Shown piece by piece: positions 39,691-49,027 of a stretch of 55,718 bases of DNA. Made by a program: the position numbers and the translations under genes. The stretch spans positions 1 to 55,718 of IMG/VR virus record IMGVR_UViG_3300047157_000003; one strand, given 5' to 3'. This DNA is from a virus. Position 1 is the stretch's first letter, and every line of letters starts with the position of its first letter. Under the pieces are notes generated by a model, which made no database searches, was not told the origin of the DNA, and worked only from the letters and a program-made list of their open reading frames with translations.

Positions 39691-40086
39691 TCACGCTAAG
39701 TTGTTGTTTTGAGCGTATAGGATAGTAAAACGAACTAAACCCGCATTTGTTGCAGCCGAAGCAGTAACAGTCAAACGAATGTCTGCTGTTCCTGTGTCTT
39801 GCCATGCCAGCGCAGCACCCGCTTCTGTAGTTGGATATTTACGTCCAGCAGTTGTTCCGCTTGCGAATGTGTTTAAAATAGTAGCTGCACCACCTACGGT
39901 ATCACCAACACTCAAGTTGGTTGTAGCATTCGCCGCAGTAATTACATCAATTACACAGTCAATAATCTGAGAATTTGCAGGAATAACAACGTTAGTAACA
40001 GATTTAATATCAGAGCCTACGGTTGTGCCAGTAGTATCTTTGATTGTTCCTGCCAGAATTGGCCCGGAAAAAGTAGTTGTACCCAT
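39691..40086 (-). CDS. Small virion protein, 131 residues, Thr/Ala-rich
   Basis: The protein is rich in Thr, Ala, Val and Gly, and is likely all beta (VVIPANSQIIDCVIDVITAA and IRLTVTASAATNAGLVRFTI). Its gene lies between the capsid gene and a related small protein, so a decoration or head-associated role is inferred. An AGGAGATAG site lies before ATG 40086. Confidence 0.6.
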   Translation of the reverse strand: MGTTTFSGPILAGTIKDTTGTTVGSDIKSVTNVVIPANSQIIDCVIDVITAANATTNLSVGDTVGGAATILNTFASGTTAGRKYPTTEAGAALAWQDTGTADIRLTVTASAATNAGLVRFTILYAQNNNLA

Positions 40087-40159
40087 GTCTATCTCCTGTC
40101 GTGGGTTAAGTCAGACGCTATTTGCGCCTGTCAGGGATAAGCAAATAATACACAACAAT

Positions 40160-40192
40160 CCAAAAAAAGAAAGGGGGCAGATGAACTCCCCC
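40160..40192 (-). terminator. Terminator after the major capsid gene
   Basis: Minus strand: GGGGG (40192-40188), loop, CCCCC (40177-40173), then TTTCTTTTTTT. The hairpin GGGGGAGTTCATCTGCCCCC is 25 nt after the capsid stop. A terminator here would raise capsid message over downstream genes. Confidence 0.8.
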
Positions 40193-40217
40193 AATCAAAA
40201 CCAAACATTTGTTCGGG

Positions 40218-41133
40218 TTACGCTCCGGGTGAACCAAATACGCAACGTGGGTCCGAGAAAGCCAAATGAATAACGCTCACGCGCTTTAAAGCGCATGTTG
40301 CCTGTATCAAAATCTGCTTCCATGTTTGTACGCATGGGAGAACGCTCAAAGTGCTTGAAGCCATTTGGCGCGTCAGTTTTGATAAAGAACGCATCAGTAT
40401 CGGTGAGGAAGTGGTTAATTGTATAACCCTCTGGCACCATACCCATGTTCTTTGTCGCGTTAATATCATTGTCAGCAGTGCCGGGACGCAAAGTCGATTC
40501 CAGCAGACGATCTGCAATGAACTGAAGCTGTGGTGGAATAATCAGCTTAGTGCCACGAAGGGCAATAATCATATTCCGCTCATCAACAAAGCCTGAAATG
40601 TCAATCAAAGCATTTTCAAGCGAAGTTTCATTCAAGGTCAGCAGCAGTAGCTGGTTCGTTACGGAATGTACCGCCCTTGAGCCAACGGGTGAACCGCAGA
40701 ACAAAGCTCAACACCGTCACCGCCTGTGAACGCCGCGTTGAAAGCGTTGTTAAGAACAGCAGCAGCTTTAACTTGCTTAGAATGCGCCATTGAACGGGCA
40801 AGTGCCTTGGTGTAACGAGCGCCAAGCGGTCATACAGAGTTGTCTTCGATTGCCTCTTCAGTCAATTGCGAATGCAAGCGCAACCGTTTCGTGTGTAACG
40901 AGCAGTGTACGCTTCGTTAGCATCATCAAACGATCGACCCCTGATCCTTCGGACTTTTAGTAGGAGCATTTCCAAATCCTGACAAGCATAACTTCTTCTT
41001 CAAACGCACGGTCTGAAGATTCAGTGTCGAAGATTTCTGCATGTTCATTGTCGTAGCGATTGTACTCCATGCCGAACAAAGCGTTGAGGCCCGGTTCTAG
41101 CTCTTTGACAAGTTGTGAACGTGAAATAGCCAT
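40218..41133 (-). CDS. Major capsid protein (HK97-fold), frameshifted
   Basis: Frames together give a capsid of about 300 residues: MAISRSQLVKELEPGLNALF, EMEYNRYDNEHAEIFDTESS-like start, AFEEEVMLV, ALARSMAHSKQVKAAAVLNN, then DISGFVDERNMIIALRGTKL, LESTLRPGTADNDINATKNM and ERYSFGFGDPRCVFGSPGA. The frame changes several times between about 40630 and 40990 and once near 40240. In each place one or two extra bases explain the break. It forms the T-number shell. The stop lies upstream of the terminator at 40160. Confidence 0.8.
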
Positions 41134-41148
41134 AACTTATCTCCTTTC

Positions 41149-41723
41149 TTATGCCAGACCTGCAGTGCCAGCACTGAACAGGTGGTTGTTGATTTTGACT
41201 ATTACATTTGTATTAGCCGACGATACATCGTCATTCTCAGGGTCTTGAGAAATGTCGATAGCTTTAGAGCCAAGACCTGCAGTGGTCGCGCCTGTTGATA
41301 CTGCAAGTTCCATGCTGGAAACACCGCTTGCGGTTCGTCCAACAGGGCTGTTGTCTACAATATCAAAGTTGCCAAACAAGTCGGCTACAGGCATTGCTGC
41401 ATTCGCTTGAATTTCAAAGGTCGCACTTGGATCATCAATGACATTCGCAAAAATGTTTGTTCCAGTTGCGCTTGCAGGCCAATGGTTTGAGAATTTCACA
41501 TCACCATTAGAATCTACATATTCACAGCCATTAAATACGCCCAAGCATCAGATTAGTAGCACCTGCTGCAACGCGAGTAATTGTTCCATTTGTGTTGACT
41601 GTAACTAAGTCACCTTGGAAAATGTTCGTGTTGTAGCCAGAAGCAATACGATAACGGTTTTGTCTTTGTGAAGACAAAAGTTTTAAGTGGGCGAAGGCCG
41701 AAAGGGGCGTCTTGATTCGCCAT
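41149..41723 (-). CDS. Capsid-associated (decoration-like) protein, frameshifted
   Basis: The start ANQDAPFGLRPL is followed by two frames: NRYRIASGYNTNIFQGDLVT and GTITRVAAGATNLMLG, then GVFNGCEYVDSNGDVKFSNH, with a break at about 41545 (GGG run) and one near 41670. The C-terminal part is beta-rich and acidic. It is the gene before the capsid gene, the usual place for a head-stabilising protein. A conserved marine family by my recollection. Confidence 0.65.
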
Positions 41724-41728
41724 CTTAC

Positions 41729-42199
41729 TTATCCTTCAGATTTATTCCGTGAGCCGAAGCTAACAGAAGATTTACGTTGTGGTGCCAGTTTTGGCATAAG
41801 GGCGTTGTTTTCCCGCATCCAATCGCGGTCAACAGCGTCCATTTGATTACTAGCCACTTGTGCAAAGTGTTGATTCCGCTGGTTTACCAATTCGGTAGGG
41901 ATTCGGGCCAAAACCAATCCACCGACACCAATGGTGCCTGCGTTTCTTCCTTCGTCAATGACGGGGCCAACATAATCAGGGTACTCTTCAGCGCGAACAA
42001 GTTCCCATCCCTCTTGCCGTTTCTTATGAACGTTAGTCTTATCATCATATTCCATGACAGATTCACGAATCCATCTATGCTTATATCCTAGAGGTGGCTC
42101 TGGGGCGTCTAAAGCAGAACCCGGACGCCATTCTTGAACACGTTCTGAGTGTTCCCGCGTATTTGCATCGCGTGACTTCCTGTTTTGATCATTTCCCAT
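41729..42199 (-). CDS. Conserved marine phage structural protein, 156 residues
   Basis: PPLGYKHRWIRESVMEYDD and VGGLVLARIPTELVNQRNQH are typical of a family in uncultured podoviruses; the protein is basic, with an unstructured C-terminus. Lies between the scaffold and capsid-associated genes, so a head-completion or scaffold-related role is likely. Starts 2 nt from the scaffold gene. Confidence 0.65.
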   Translation of the reverse strand: MGNDQNRKSRDANTREHSERVQEWRPGSALDAPEPPLGYKHRWIRESVMEYDDKTNVHKKRQEGWELVRAEEYPDYVGPVIDEGRNAGTIGVGGLVLARIPTELVNQRNQHFAQVASNQMDAVDRDWMRENNALMPKLAPQRKSSVSFGSRNKSEG

Positions 42200-42201
42200 G
42201 A

Positions 42202-43134
42202 TTATTCACTCCGTTTGTTTAATTTTGCTACTTCTTGCGCATATTTTTCGAGTGGTATTCTCATTTTTTTCGCAAAAGCAACTTGACCCGGTGATAACTC
42301 AACCGATTTTTTCCGCCCTGATTTTATAGACCGTCCATTGGACGTGGGAGCAACAGTCTGGGCGTTGGACCGTGTTTCCTTAAACCTTTGAGGCATTTCT
42401 CTACGCATACGAGAATCAATTTCTTTATAATAATCGCTTGACGTAGGATCGAAATCCTCTTCTAAAACTAACTGTTCATGAATAGCTTGAGCAGCACGAG
42501 TCATAACTCGATCAGTTCCAAACCAACTATTCTTATCTAACCAACTTTCTAACTTCGGATCACGTTGAGCCGGAGCTTGTCTTTGTGGAGGAGCTTGTTG
42601 TTGCTGAACCTGATCAGGTTGTTGCTCTTGCGCTCTTTGCCTATCGACATTAGCTTTTCTAGCCTGAACTTTATCTTTAGCTACAGCTATTTGTGCTAAT
42701 GCTTGTTGAGCTTTAGCCGCACGATCATAGTCGCCAGCCTCACTTGCTTCTGCGTAAGCGCGAGTAGCTTGAGCTTCTTGAGCTTTCAAGCGACCTTCAG
42801 CTTCTGTGTTATACCCTGCACTCATTTGCTGTAAACGCTGTTTCATTTGAGCGTTTTCTTGCTGAATTGTTTGAGCATACTGAACAGCGGCTTGAGCTTC
42901 TTCAGAAGCTTGCTTACGTTTTGCTGTTAATTGATTAATTCGACGTTGTACGGATTCGCTATAATTTTCTAGCTCATCATCTCCAGAAGATTTTTTACGA
43001 ACTTTTGTTCGGGTTTCTTCTTCATCATCAGAACTTACTTCAACACCTTCTTCTTGGTCTTGATCCTGATCGTCTTCAACATCTATAGATGCACCATTTT
43101 CAAAGTCATCGTCTTCACGAATATCTTCAGACAT
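42202..43134 (-). CDS. Scaffolding protein, 310 residues
   Basis: The protein starts with an acidic, disordered segment (EDDQDQDQEEGVEVSSDDEE), continues with a long Gln/Ala/Glu-rich coiled coil (residues about 65-175) and ends with a basic helical region (SNGRSIKSGRKKSVELSPGQ) to bind the capsid protein. This charge pattern, size and place between portal and capsid genes are typical of podovirus scaffolds. It guides capsid assembly and is then released. Codes AACAAAAGTTCG at 43001, a copy of the CCGAACA motif in the coding strand. Confidence 0.8.
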   Translation of the reverse strand: MSEDIREDDDFENGASIDVEDDQDQDQEEGVEVSSDDEEETRTKVRKKSSGDDELENYSESVQRRINQLTAKRKQASEEAQAAVQYAQTIQQENAQMKQRLQQMSAGYNTEAEGRLKAQEAQATRAYAEASEAGDYDRAAKAQQALAQIAVAKDKVQARKANVDRQRAQEQQPDQVQQQQAPPQRQAPAQRDPKLESWLDKNSWFGTDRVMTRAAQAIHEQLVLEEDFDPTSSDYYKEIDSRMRREMPQRFKETRSNAQTVAPTSNGRSIKSGRKKSVELSPGQVAFAKKMRIPLEKYAQEVAKLNKRSE

Positions 43135-43160
43135 AGTAATTTTCCTTGTTCTCTACTAAG

Positions 43161-43649
43161 TTATACATATGAAATGTCCTTCGGGTCAAGGATTGTTGAG
43201 ATAATATTATCGTCATTTATGATTCTAACCTCAAGTCCTTCCACTTTGAACCTATTTCCACTATATCTTCCTATAAGTACCCAATCTTTCTCACGACACC
43301 ACGCACCACTTGGGAACTTTTGGGAGTCTGTGTAAGCATCAGGACCCAGTTTAACGACATAAGCCGCAACTGTTGCAAAAGATTCACGGTCACGAACCTG
43401 ATCAGGTACGATTAAACCGCCTTTTGTTTTTTCGCTAGGATAGTAGGGAATTATGAGTACGCGGTAGCCTGTTGGCTGCGGCAATCTCTCCAGAGAAGAC
43501 TGCTTCATTTCAGAAGGATCGTCTTCATTTTTATTTTTACCGCCTTTGCCAAAGGCGTTTTCAATTGGCTTAGGAACTGTTGGATTTTCCTTTATGGCCT
43601 TTTGCGCTGCTTTAGCAACGTGTTCAGGCACAAACAACTTTTTAGTCAT
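43161..43649 (-). CDS. GroES-like co-chaperonin, 162 residues
   Basis: PQPTGYRVLIIPYYPSEKTK followed by GGLIVPDQVRDRESFATVAA, then VLIGRYSGNRFKVEGLEVRI and IISTILDP, matches the GroES fold with the mobile loop (EKTKGGLIVPDQ) that binds GroEL. It is longer than host GroES (about 97) by a 55-residue N-terminal extension. Phage co-chaperonins such as T4 gp31 fit capsid proteins to host GroEL, so this one probably helps fold the capsid protein. It lies between scaffold and portal and overlaps the upstream gene by 8 nt. Confidence 0.8.
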   Translation of the reverse strand: MTKKLFVPEHVAKAAQKAIKENPTVPKPIENAFGKGGKNKNEDDPSEMKQSSLERLPQPTGYRVLIIPYYPSEKTKGGLIVPDQVRDRESFATVAAYVVKLGPDAYTDSQKFPSGAWCREKDWVLIGRYSGNRFKVEGLEVRIINDDNIISTILDPKDISYV

Positions 43650-43839
43650 CTGAGTATTCTATACCTTTCATCGCGGCTTTAATTTCATCTTCAACATAGG
43701 ACATGCCACGTATTTGACCTACAATATACCGATACTCCTCAAGAGTTTGTATCGAACCGTCCGCGAGCTTATCTTTAAGACGAGCATCGCGTTCACGAAC
43801 GCTTTTCAATAAGTATTGTGCTAAGTTTAATGCATCCAT
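43642..43839 (-). CDS. Small helical protein, 65 residues
   Basis: The sequence is helical and charged (NLAQYLLKSVRERDARLKDK and QTLEEYRYIVGQIRGMSYVE) and is often seen next to co-chaperonin genes in marine podoviruses. Overlaps the co-chaperonin start by 8 nt. A promoter lies at 43847-43874. Function unknown; possibly a capsid-assembly helper. Confidence 0.6.
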   Translation of the reverse strand: MDALNLAQYLLKSVRERDARLKDKLADGSIQTLEEYRYIVGQIRGMSYVEDEIKAAMKGIEYSDD

Positions 43840-43846
43840 ACCACAT

Positions 43847-43874
43847 ATAGTATAAAATTATACGGGAAATACAA
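43847..43874 (-). promoter_or_regulatory. Possible late promoter before the head-assembly genes
   Basis: Minus strand: TTGTAT (43874-43869), 16-nt spacer, TACTAT (43852-43847), 8 nt before the start at 43839. Another AT-rich TATAAT (43863-43858) lies in the spacer. The site lacks the TTCTAGYAAA box of early promoters. Confidence 0.45.
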
Positions 43875-43937
43875 GTATAAATACCAAAAAGTCAGAAAAT
43901 TCCTCGGAATATCTGGGGTCTTGATATTTTACTAAAC

Positions 43938-44162
43938 CTACTTAGACTTTTTTGCTGTGGTTTTTTTCTTTGCAACAGCTTTCTTTTTGACTTTTGACTT
44001 TTCAATCCAAGATTCATTTTCTTCTGTTTTTGGGTCGTCTTTGATGAAGTGTCCATTTTCATTCCTAGCTCTTACCATTTCAACAGGAGTTTCAGATAGC
44101 CGTTGGGCTACCTTCTTTTCTTTTTCTTGTTCAGCCATTTTTTGTCTAACAGATGATGTCAT
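43938..44162 (-). CDS. Small Lys-rich protein, 74 residues
   Basis: Starts MTSSVRQKMAEQEKEKKVAQ and ends in a Lys/Ala tail (SKVKKKAVAKKKTTAKKSK) like histone H1 C-termini. It is the gene right after the portal. The tail suggests binding to DNA. No recognised family. Confidence 0.6.
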   Translation of the reverse strand: MTSSVRQKMAEQEKEKKVAQRLSETPVEMVRARNENGHFIKDDPKTEENESWIEKSKVKKKAVAKKKTTAKKSK

Positions 44163-44163
44163 G

Positions 44164-46638
44164 TTATTGCCTTTTCGTTTGTGCGTTTAAATTTGCAATA
44201 TCTCGTTGCGTTTGTATGCGATCTTCCGCAATCCTAGTTTTGTCTGCCAAAGCAGCTTCTGATACATCAATTCTTTGTTGTGCTGTAAGAACATCATTAC
44301 GCTCTTGCTCACGCTGAAACTCTTGCTTTGTTTCAAACTCAGCTTGCTTACGTTGCATATCAGCGGCTTTAAGTTGTAGCTCTTGGTTTCTAATATCAAC
44401 AAGTGGATCAGAAGTTTCCGGTGCCGCAACAGCTTGCGCAAGTTCTTCAGTTAAGTCAGCTATAATTTGAGCTGCTAAAGAATCTATTTGAGGTTTAAAC
44501 TGCGCCATAGGATCAGGAGCTTGTGCTTGTGGACCTGCCATCTGAGCTTGTTGTTGCATCATTTCCATTTGTTCTGGTGGAATCTGACTCATAACTTCTT
44601 GTTGTGCCTGTGCTTCTGCAAGTAGCCCTATATGCTCCTGTATGTGGCCTTGTAGAGCCATAATAGCATTTGGGTTAAGTTGCATAGCTGGAGTGGCCAT
44701 AACCGCCATGTGAGCTTCTATGTGCGCCTCATGATCTTGATCTGGAAATGCTTGCAAAGGAGCGCCCTGTAAAGCGTTTTGATTTTCCTTAGAAGGATTA
44801 ACAGGAGGTGGTGGTGGAGGTGGAGGTGGCAATATGCCATCAATGTTAGTCACGCCAAGAGCTTCGTACATTTTTCTGTACGCAGTATATAGGCCTTGAG
44901 GTCCACCGTGTATTTGTGGGTTTGATTGAACCAACTGCAACTCTGTTTGTGCCAACGCAATACGTTGAGACATAGAGAAAATGTTTGGATCAGATACGGG
45001 CAATACGTCAACTCTAGCATCAAAGTCTTGAGCAAATATTTCTGGACCCATTTGCATATCTGCTTGATATGGGTACGCAGGAATAGTTTCTGCAAAAATC
45101 TTAGATAAAAGCTTAAACTCAATCTTTTGAGAATAATGTAAACGCTTATGGATAGCTGACATAACTTTTGTGCCACGCTCCATAATTGCCATAGTAGTTC
45201 CTACAGGCGTATCACCACTCATTTCACCGACTTTCATGTCAGCCATTGAAGCAAACCTACGTCCAGCGTCTACAAGCGTTCCAAGAAGGCTATACAGCGT
45301 TCCTGAAGGCTCTTTAAAGGGGAGAGGCATCAAAGAGCCTTGCAGGGTGCCTCCAACCACATCAATGTCGCGGAATTCGCCCGGTTGAAGAGGAGAATCT
45401 TCGTCACGAATTCTTGCGCCACGGGCTTTAAAGCCTGCTGGTAAGTTGGAAAGGGTACCTGCGTCTATAAGTTGACGAAGGATAGATGTAGACGCTTGTG
45501 CTAAACCGCCTATCATATGCGTTAAGCCTAGACCGTAAAAACCTAGTCCCGGAAGAAACTTGTAATGTACGAAATATTGCTTGGCTCGTTTCATTGCATC
45601 GTCTTCAGCATAGTTTCTACGAACAGAAAGAACGTCACCAGAATCTTCAAGTATAGTTACTATATATGGTAACTTTAATCCTGTTGGCTCACCATCTGCT
45701 CCAAGGTCTTCAAAACCTTCAATATCAAGAGATGTATGAACTTCATATATTGTAAGTTCTTCTGATGGACCTGATGGGTGAACGCCTTGGATGTCATCAA
45801 TTGACTCCTCAACTTCACTCATAGATGAATCCTCAGCGTCAGAAGGCAAATCAATATCTCGGTAAAAACCTGCAAGCTGAAGCTTTCTAATTTCGTTGGA
45901 ATCCATAGTTAATCTATGTGTGATACGCGGAGAAGACGTAAGATCAGTTGCGCCGTATGGTACAATCATATCTTCTGCGTGAACAAAACTACTAACAGCG
46001 CGTTGCTTTAAAGGATCGTTGTAAACTTTTTTAAATGTCGAACCAATAACAGGAAGATAGAATAACATTTGATCTAACTCAGGATCATATTCTTCCATTT
46101 CGTAAGTTATCATATAGTTCATGTAGTCCTTTACACGCTCTGCTTGCTGAACAAGCATTTGGTTTTGAGCGCCGACAACTTGTGATCTAACAGGACCAGT
46201 GGCTGGCAAAAGCTCACGATAAGCTTGAGCTTGAAACTGTGTAACACTTTCAGCAAGTAAAGGATGAATAACGCCAGAAGAGCCAGCAAAAGGCTCAGAA
46301 CGTTCTTCTGTCTTCATGCCAAGAAACTCAAGACCTTTTTTATACGTGTCTTCCCAGTCTTCACGAGCAGATAAATCGTCTTCAATTGAACCAACAAGAT
46401 CAGATGAAATTAGGTTTAAATCACCCTCATCCATAATATCTGCTAGGTTTCCACCAAATTCAATTTCTTCTACAGCTTCTTTTTCTTCTTCGTATTCACC
46501 AATAACAGCACTGCCATCATCAAACTCTGTAATACCCGGATCAGCAGGTAATTCAGGAACTTCCATCATACGAGTGTTGTCTTCAACTACAGGTTGATCA
46601 GGAACTCCACCTGCACCTATTCCTTGCTCAATAGCCAT
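44164..46638 (-). CDS. Portal protein (P22 gp1-like), 824 residues
   Basis: LVGSIEDDLSAREDWEDTYK, PFAGSSGVIHPLLAESVTQF, QAQAYRELLPATGPVRSQVV and then VGEMSGDTPVGTTMAIMERG form the portal core of P22-like and marine podoviruses. The length (824) is close to P22 gp1 (725) with a long Gln/Met-rich C-terminal extension (residues about 640-824) that would form the barrel inside the capsid. A Pro run lies near residue 610. It makes the dodecameric channel through which DNA is packaged and released. The start overlaps the next gene by 1 nt. Confidence 0.85.
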   Translation of the reverse strand: MAIEQGIGAGGVPDQPVVEDNTRMMEVPELPADPGITEFDDGSAVIGEYEEEKEAVEEIEFGGNLADIMDEGDLNLISSDLVGSIEDDLSAREDWEDTYKKGLEFLGMKTEERSEPFAGSSGVIHPLLAESVTQFQAQAYRELLPATGPVRSQVVGAQNQMLVQQAERVKDYMNYMITYEMEEYDPELDQMLFYLPVIGSTFKKVYNDPLKQRAVSSFVHAEDMIVPYGATDLTSSPRITHRLTMDSNEIRKLQLAGFYRDIDLPSDAEDSSMSEVEESIDDIQGVHPSGPSEELTIYEVHTSLDIEGFEDLGADGEPTGLKLPYIVTILEDSGDVLSVRRNYAEDDAMKRAKQYFVHYKFLPGLGFYGLGLTHMIGGLAQASTSILRQLIDAGTLSNLPAGFKARGARIRDEDSPLQPGEFRDIDVVGGTLQGSLMPLPFKEPSGTLYSLLGTLVDAGRRFASMADMKVGEMSGDTPVGTTMAIMERGTKVMSAIHKRLHYSQKIEFKLLSKIFAETIPAYPYQADMQMGPEIFAQDFDARVDVLPVSDPNIFSMSQRIALAQTELQLVQSNPQIHGGPQGLYTAYRKMYEALGVTNIDGILPPPPPPPPPVNPSKENQNALQGAPLQAFPDQDHEAHIEAHMAVMATPAMQLNPNAIMALQGHIQEHIGLLAEAQAQQEVMSQIPPEQMEMMQQQAQMAGPQAQAPDPMAQFKPQIDSLAAQIIADLTEELAQAVAAPETSDPLVDIRNQELQLKAADMQRKQAEFETKQEFQREQERNDVLTAQQRIDVSEAALADKTRIAEDRIQTQRDIANLNAQTKRQ

Positions 46639-47072
46639 TAGAAAATGTCCTTTTCGTTCCCTTCAAGCGGTTCGTGTATGTCTATGTCGCTAAAGTCGGT
46701 AACTGGACCGCCTTTCCCCCATTCACTACAAACGTTTTCCGCTGCACAGGTAAAATCTAGTTTATTGCAGTATCCTACTTGAGAACCTTCGTCCATGCCA
46801 ATACCATTTTCTATACAGTCTAGCATAGAAGCTCGAATGTCATAATATTTACAAGTTCCACAAATTTGTTTTTTTCTTTCTGAATCATTTTCAGAATGAC
46901 CATATTCGTATTCCTGTATGGCATTCTCACGATTTTCAGAATTTATTTTAGAATCTTGAGTTGAAAGAGGGCAAGAAAGCTCCTCTTCCTCATCATACAT
47001 ACCATCATCAACAACTTGGTTGACCCCAGATGTAAGCTCATCCATATCAATGTTAATGATGATTTTAGTCAT
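46638..47072 (-). CDS. Cys-rich hypothetical protein, 144 residues
   Basis: ICGTCKYYDIRASMLDCIEN, then VGYCNKLDFTCAAENVCSEW carry seven Cys in a pattern that looks like a small Fe-S or zinc-binding domain (CxxC...C...C...C...C). The N-terminal half is acidic (DDGMYDEEEELSC). Its gene lies between the portal and small basic genes, and ends overlap neighbours by 1 nt. It could be a metal-bearing virion or packaging protein; no known family. Confidence 0.6.
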   Translation of the reverse strand: MTKIIINIDMDELTSGVNQVVDDGMYDEEEELSCPLSTQDSKINSENRENAIQEYEYGHSENDSERKKQICGTCKYYDIRASMLDCIENGIGMDEGSQVGYCNKLDFTCAAENVCSEWGKGGPVTDFSDIDIHEPLEGNEKDIF

Positions 47073-47272
47073 TATTTTACTCCACTAAACTTTTTACCAG
47101 TAATAGCTGCACCACATCCACGAGACATACCATTACTTTCTTTTTCAACACTGCCACCGTGACCATACTTTTTAACAGCACCACCGTGCATGTATTTTTC
47201 AGCTAGATTAGGGTCCATTTTCTTTTGAACAGCTTCTGGTAATTTAGAAAAACCTTTATACTTTTTATTCAT
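47072..47272 (-). CDS. Small Gly/Lys-rich protein with GGAVKKYGHGG motif, 66 residues
   Basis: The C-terminal part reads YMHGGAVKKYGHGGSVEKES and ends RGCGAAITGKKFSGVK. The GGAV and GCG motifs reappear in the neighbouring genes 47272 and 38708. Ends overlap both neighbours by 1 nt. This is a conserved marine-phage type; role unknown, possibly a minor virion protein. Confidence 0.65.
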   Translation of the reverse strand: MNKKYKGFSKLPEAVQKKMDPNLAEKYMHGGAVKKYGHGGSVEKESNGMSRGCGAAITGKKFSGVK

Positions 47273-47532
47273 TAGCGCATCCCCTTATACTTTCCGCCAC
47301 GTCCAGCCATAACGCAACCCATTTTAGATTTTTTCTTTTTGGCTTTTTTCTTTTTAACTGCGCCACCTTTTTTGTATTCCATAACCTTACCACCATTTTT
47401 AAATGGACGAGGCTTAGGCTTTGCAGATGTTGTACCTAACATTTTAAGTAACCTTTGAATTTCAGCTTCAGAAAGCGTTTTTCCAGACTCAGTTCCAGCT
47501 TCGGCTAGTTCAGATGGACTAAGGCCACTCAT
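47272..47532 (-). CDS. Small Lys-rich protein with GGAVKKKKAKKKK motif, 86 residues
   Basis: I take ATG 47532 because GGAGGG lies 5 nt upstream; the open frame to 47619 overlaps the terminase gene. The sequence is MSGLSPSELAEAGTESGKTL, a helical segment, then a Lys-rich C-terminus (YKKGGAVKKKKAKKKKSKM) and the end GCVMAGRGGKYKGMR. It lies directly after the large terminase gene. It may bind DNA or the terminase-portal complex. Confidence 0.65.
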   Translation of the reverse strand: MSGLSPSELAEAGTESGKTLSEAEIQRLLKMLGTTSAKPKPRPFKNGGKVMEYKKGGAVKKKKAKKKKSKMGCVMAGRGGKYKGMR

Positions 47533-47539
47533 ATCCCTC

Positions 47540-49023
47540 CTAGTAATATTCACGTTTTTGTTTCTTAAAAGCGATCTCATCTTCATCATCATAGTCACTT
47601 GGAGTCGTAATAAAACCACCCTGTCTAAATCGCAGTATAGCCTGAGTCATCGAATCCGCCAAGTCATCATGTTCACCATTTGGAAATGCAGCACATTCTT
47701 CCATAACTTCATCAGCAAAATTAGTCTCTGGACACCACACCATACCGCTTTCAAACACAGGCGCGCAAGCGTGCATTCGCGTAAACTTATCAGCACCACG
47801 CCCGGTGTAAATGGAGTTACAGGTATACCCATACGTCGTAGTTCTTGCGTCAACGGCATACCAGAACCTTTTTGCTCTATCAAAACCATATCAGGATCAT
47901 ACTCTTGGTATGATCATGCGCCTGCTCTTTTAACTCAGGAAACTCCCAGCGCCCCTCACAGCGTCAAGTAAAATAATATGTTCCTCACGCTGTTTCCTCG
48001 TGAGTGAAAAATACCCCAAGTTGTAATAGCACTAGTAGTCAGCCCTATCGCTTTTACTAAACGCAGTATCGTAACTTTGAATAATATAGCTGCATGGAGG
48101 AGGGTCTTCTTTTTCCCACAACCTTCCACCACTCACGCTTAATAATCGCACCCTCTTCAGCAGTCGGGTTCTGCATATACTGCGCGTTCCATTTGCTACA
48201 GGAATAGAGGCTTTTACGCCTTCTAGTTCATCTAAAGCCCAATACTCAGGCCATAATGGTTCGCCAGAGGGCATAATTGCAGGAAACTCTACAATCTCCC
48301 ACTTATCAGCACCCTTTTCACTTCTGTTTTGCAAAACCTTCGCAGTTAAATCACGAATAGACCATCGCGTCATAACAATAATTATCGCGCCACCGGGCTG
48401 TAAACGCTGTCTAGGACCAGAAGTGTACCACTCGTAGATATTATCTAACGCAGTAACGCTTAACGCATCCTGTTCAGAAACAGGATCGTCAATAATTGCC
48501 AAATCAGCGCCACGACCAGCAGAGCGCCGCCCACACCAACAGCGTAATATTCACCACCACCGTTCGTACTCCAACGACCACTCGCTTTCGCATCTGCCAG
48601 CAAGACTGACACTTAGGAAAACATCTCTAAAATCATCGCTATCAATTAGGTTTTTAACCTTACGACCAAAACCAACAGCAACTCCGCCGTGTGCGTTGCT
48701 TGAATAATCTTTCAAATCAGGGCGTCTGCCCCATAAGCCACGTTGGAAACAAATAACTCGCAAACTCAGACTTCGTATGTCGCGGCGGCATGTTAATAAT
48801 TAAACGCTTTAACTTACCATCAGCCACAGCCTGTAGCTTTTCAGCGTAAATCTTGTGGTGCCTGCCCTCAATAAACTGAGGCCAAACATGCTTCACAAAA
48901 TTCATATAGTTGTCGTGCTTTTCAGAACGTTTATCTAACGTCGATAAGCCGCTCCAACATGGGAGCGACCTTCGCTAACTCTTCGTCAGTTAGATACTCT
49001 GAAAAGTTATCAAGGCCTTCCAT
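47540..49023 (-). CDS. terL: Terminase large subunit, with many frameshifts
   Basis: Pieces of one protein of about 490 residues: MEGLDNFSEYLTDEELAKVA (start ATG 49023), NFVKHVWPQFIEGRHHKIYA, INMPPRHTKSEFASYLFPTW (Walker A-like, MPPRHTKS), LAIIDDPVSE (Walker B/coupling), IVMTRWSIRDLTAKVLQNRS (motif III), YIIQSYDTAFSKSD (nuclease acid), VLIEQKGSGMPLTQELRRMG and AAFPNGEHDDLADSMTQAIL (nuclease end). At least eight frame changes occur (near 48940, 48740, 48520, 48200, 48150, 48010, 47900, 47780), and none removes a motif. It is the ATPase-nuclease that packages DNA into the head. I read the gaps as sequence errors. Confidence 0.8.
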
Positions 49024-49027
49024 TTAA

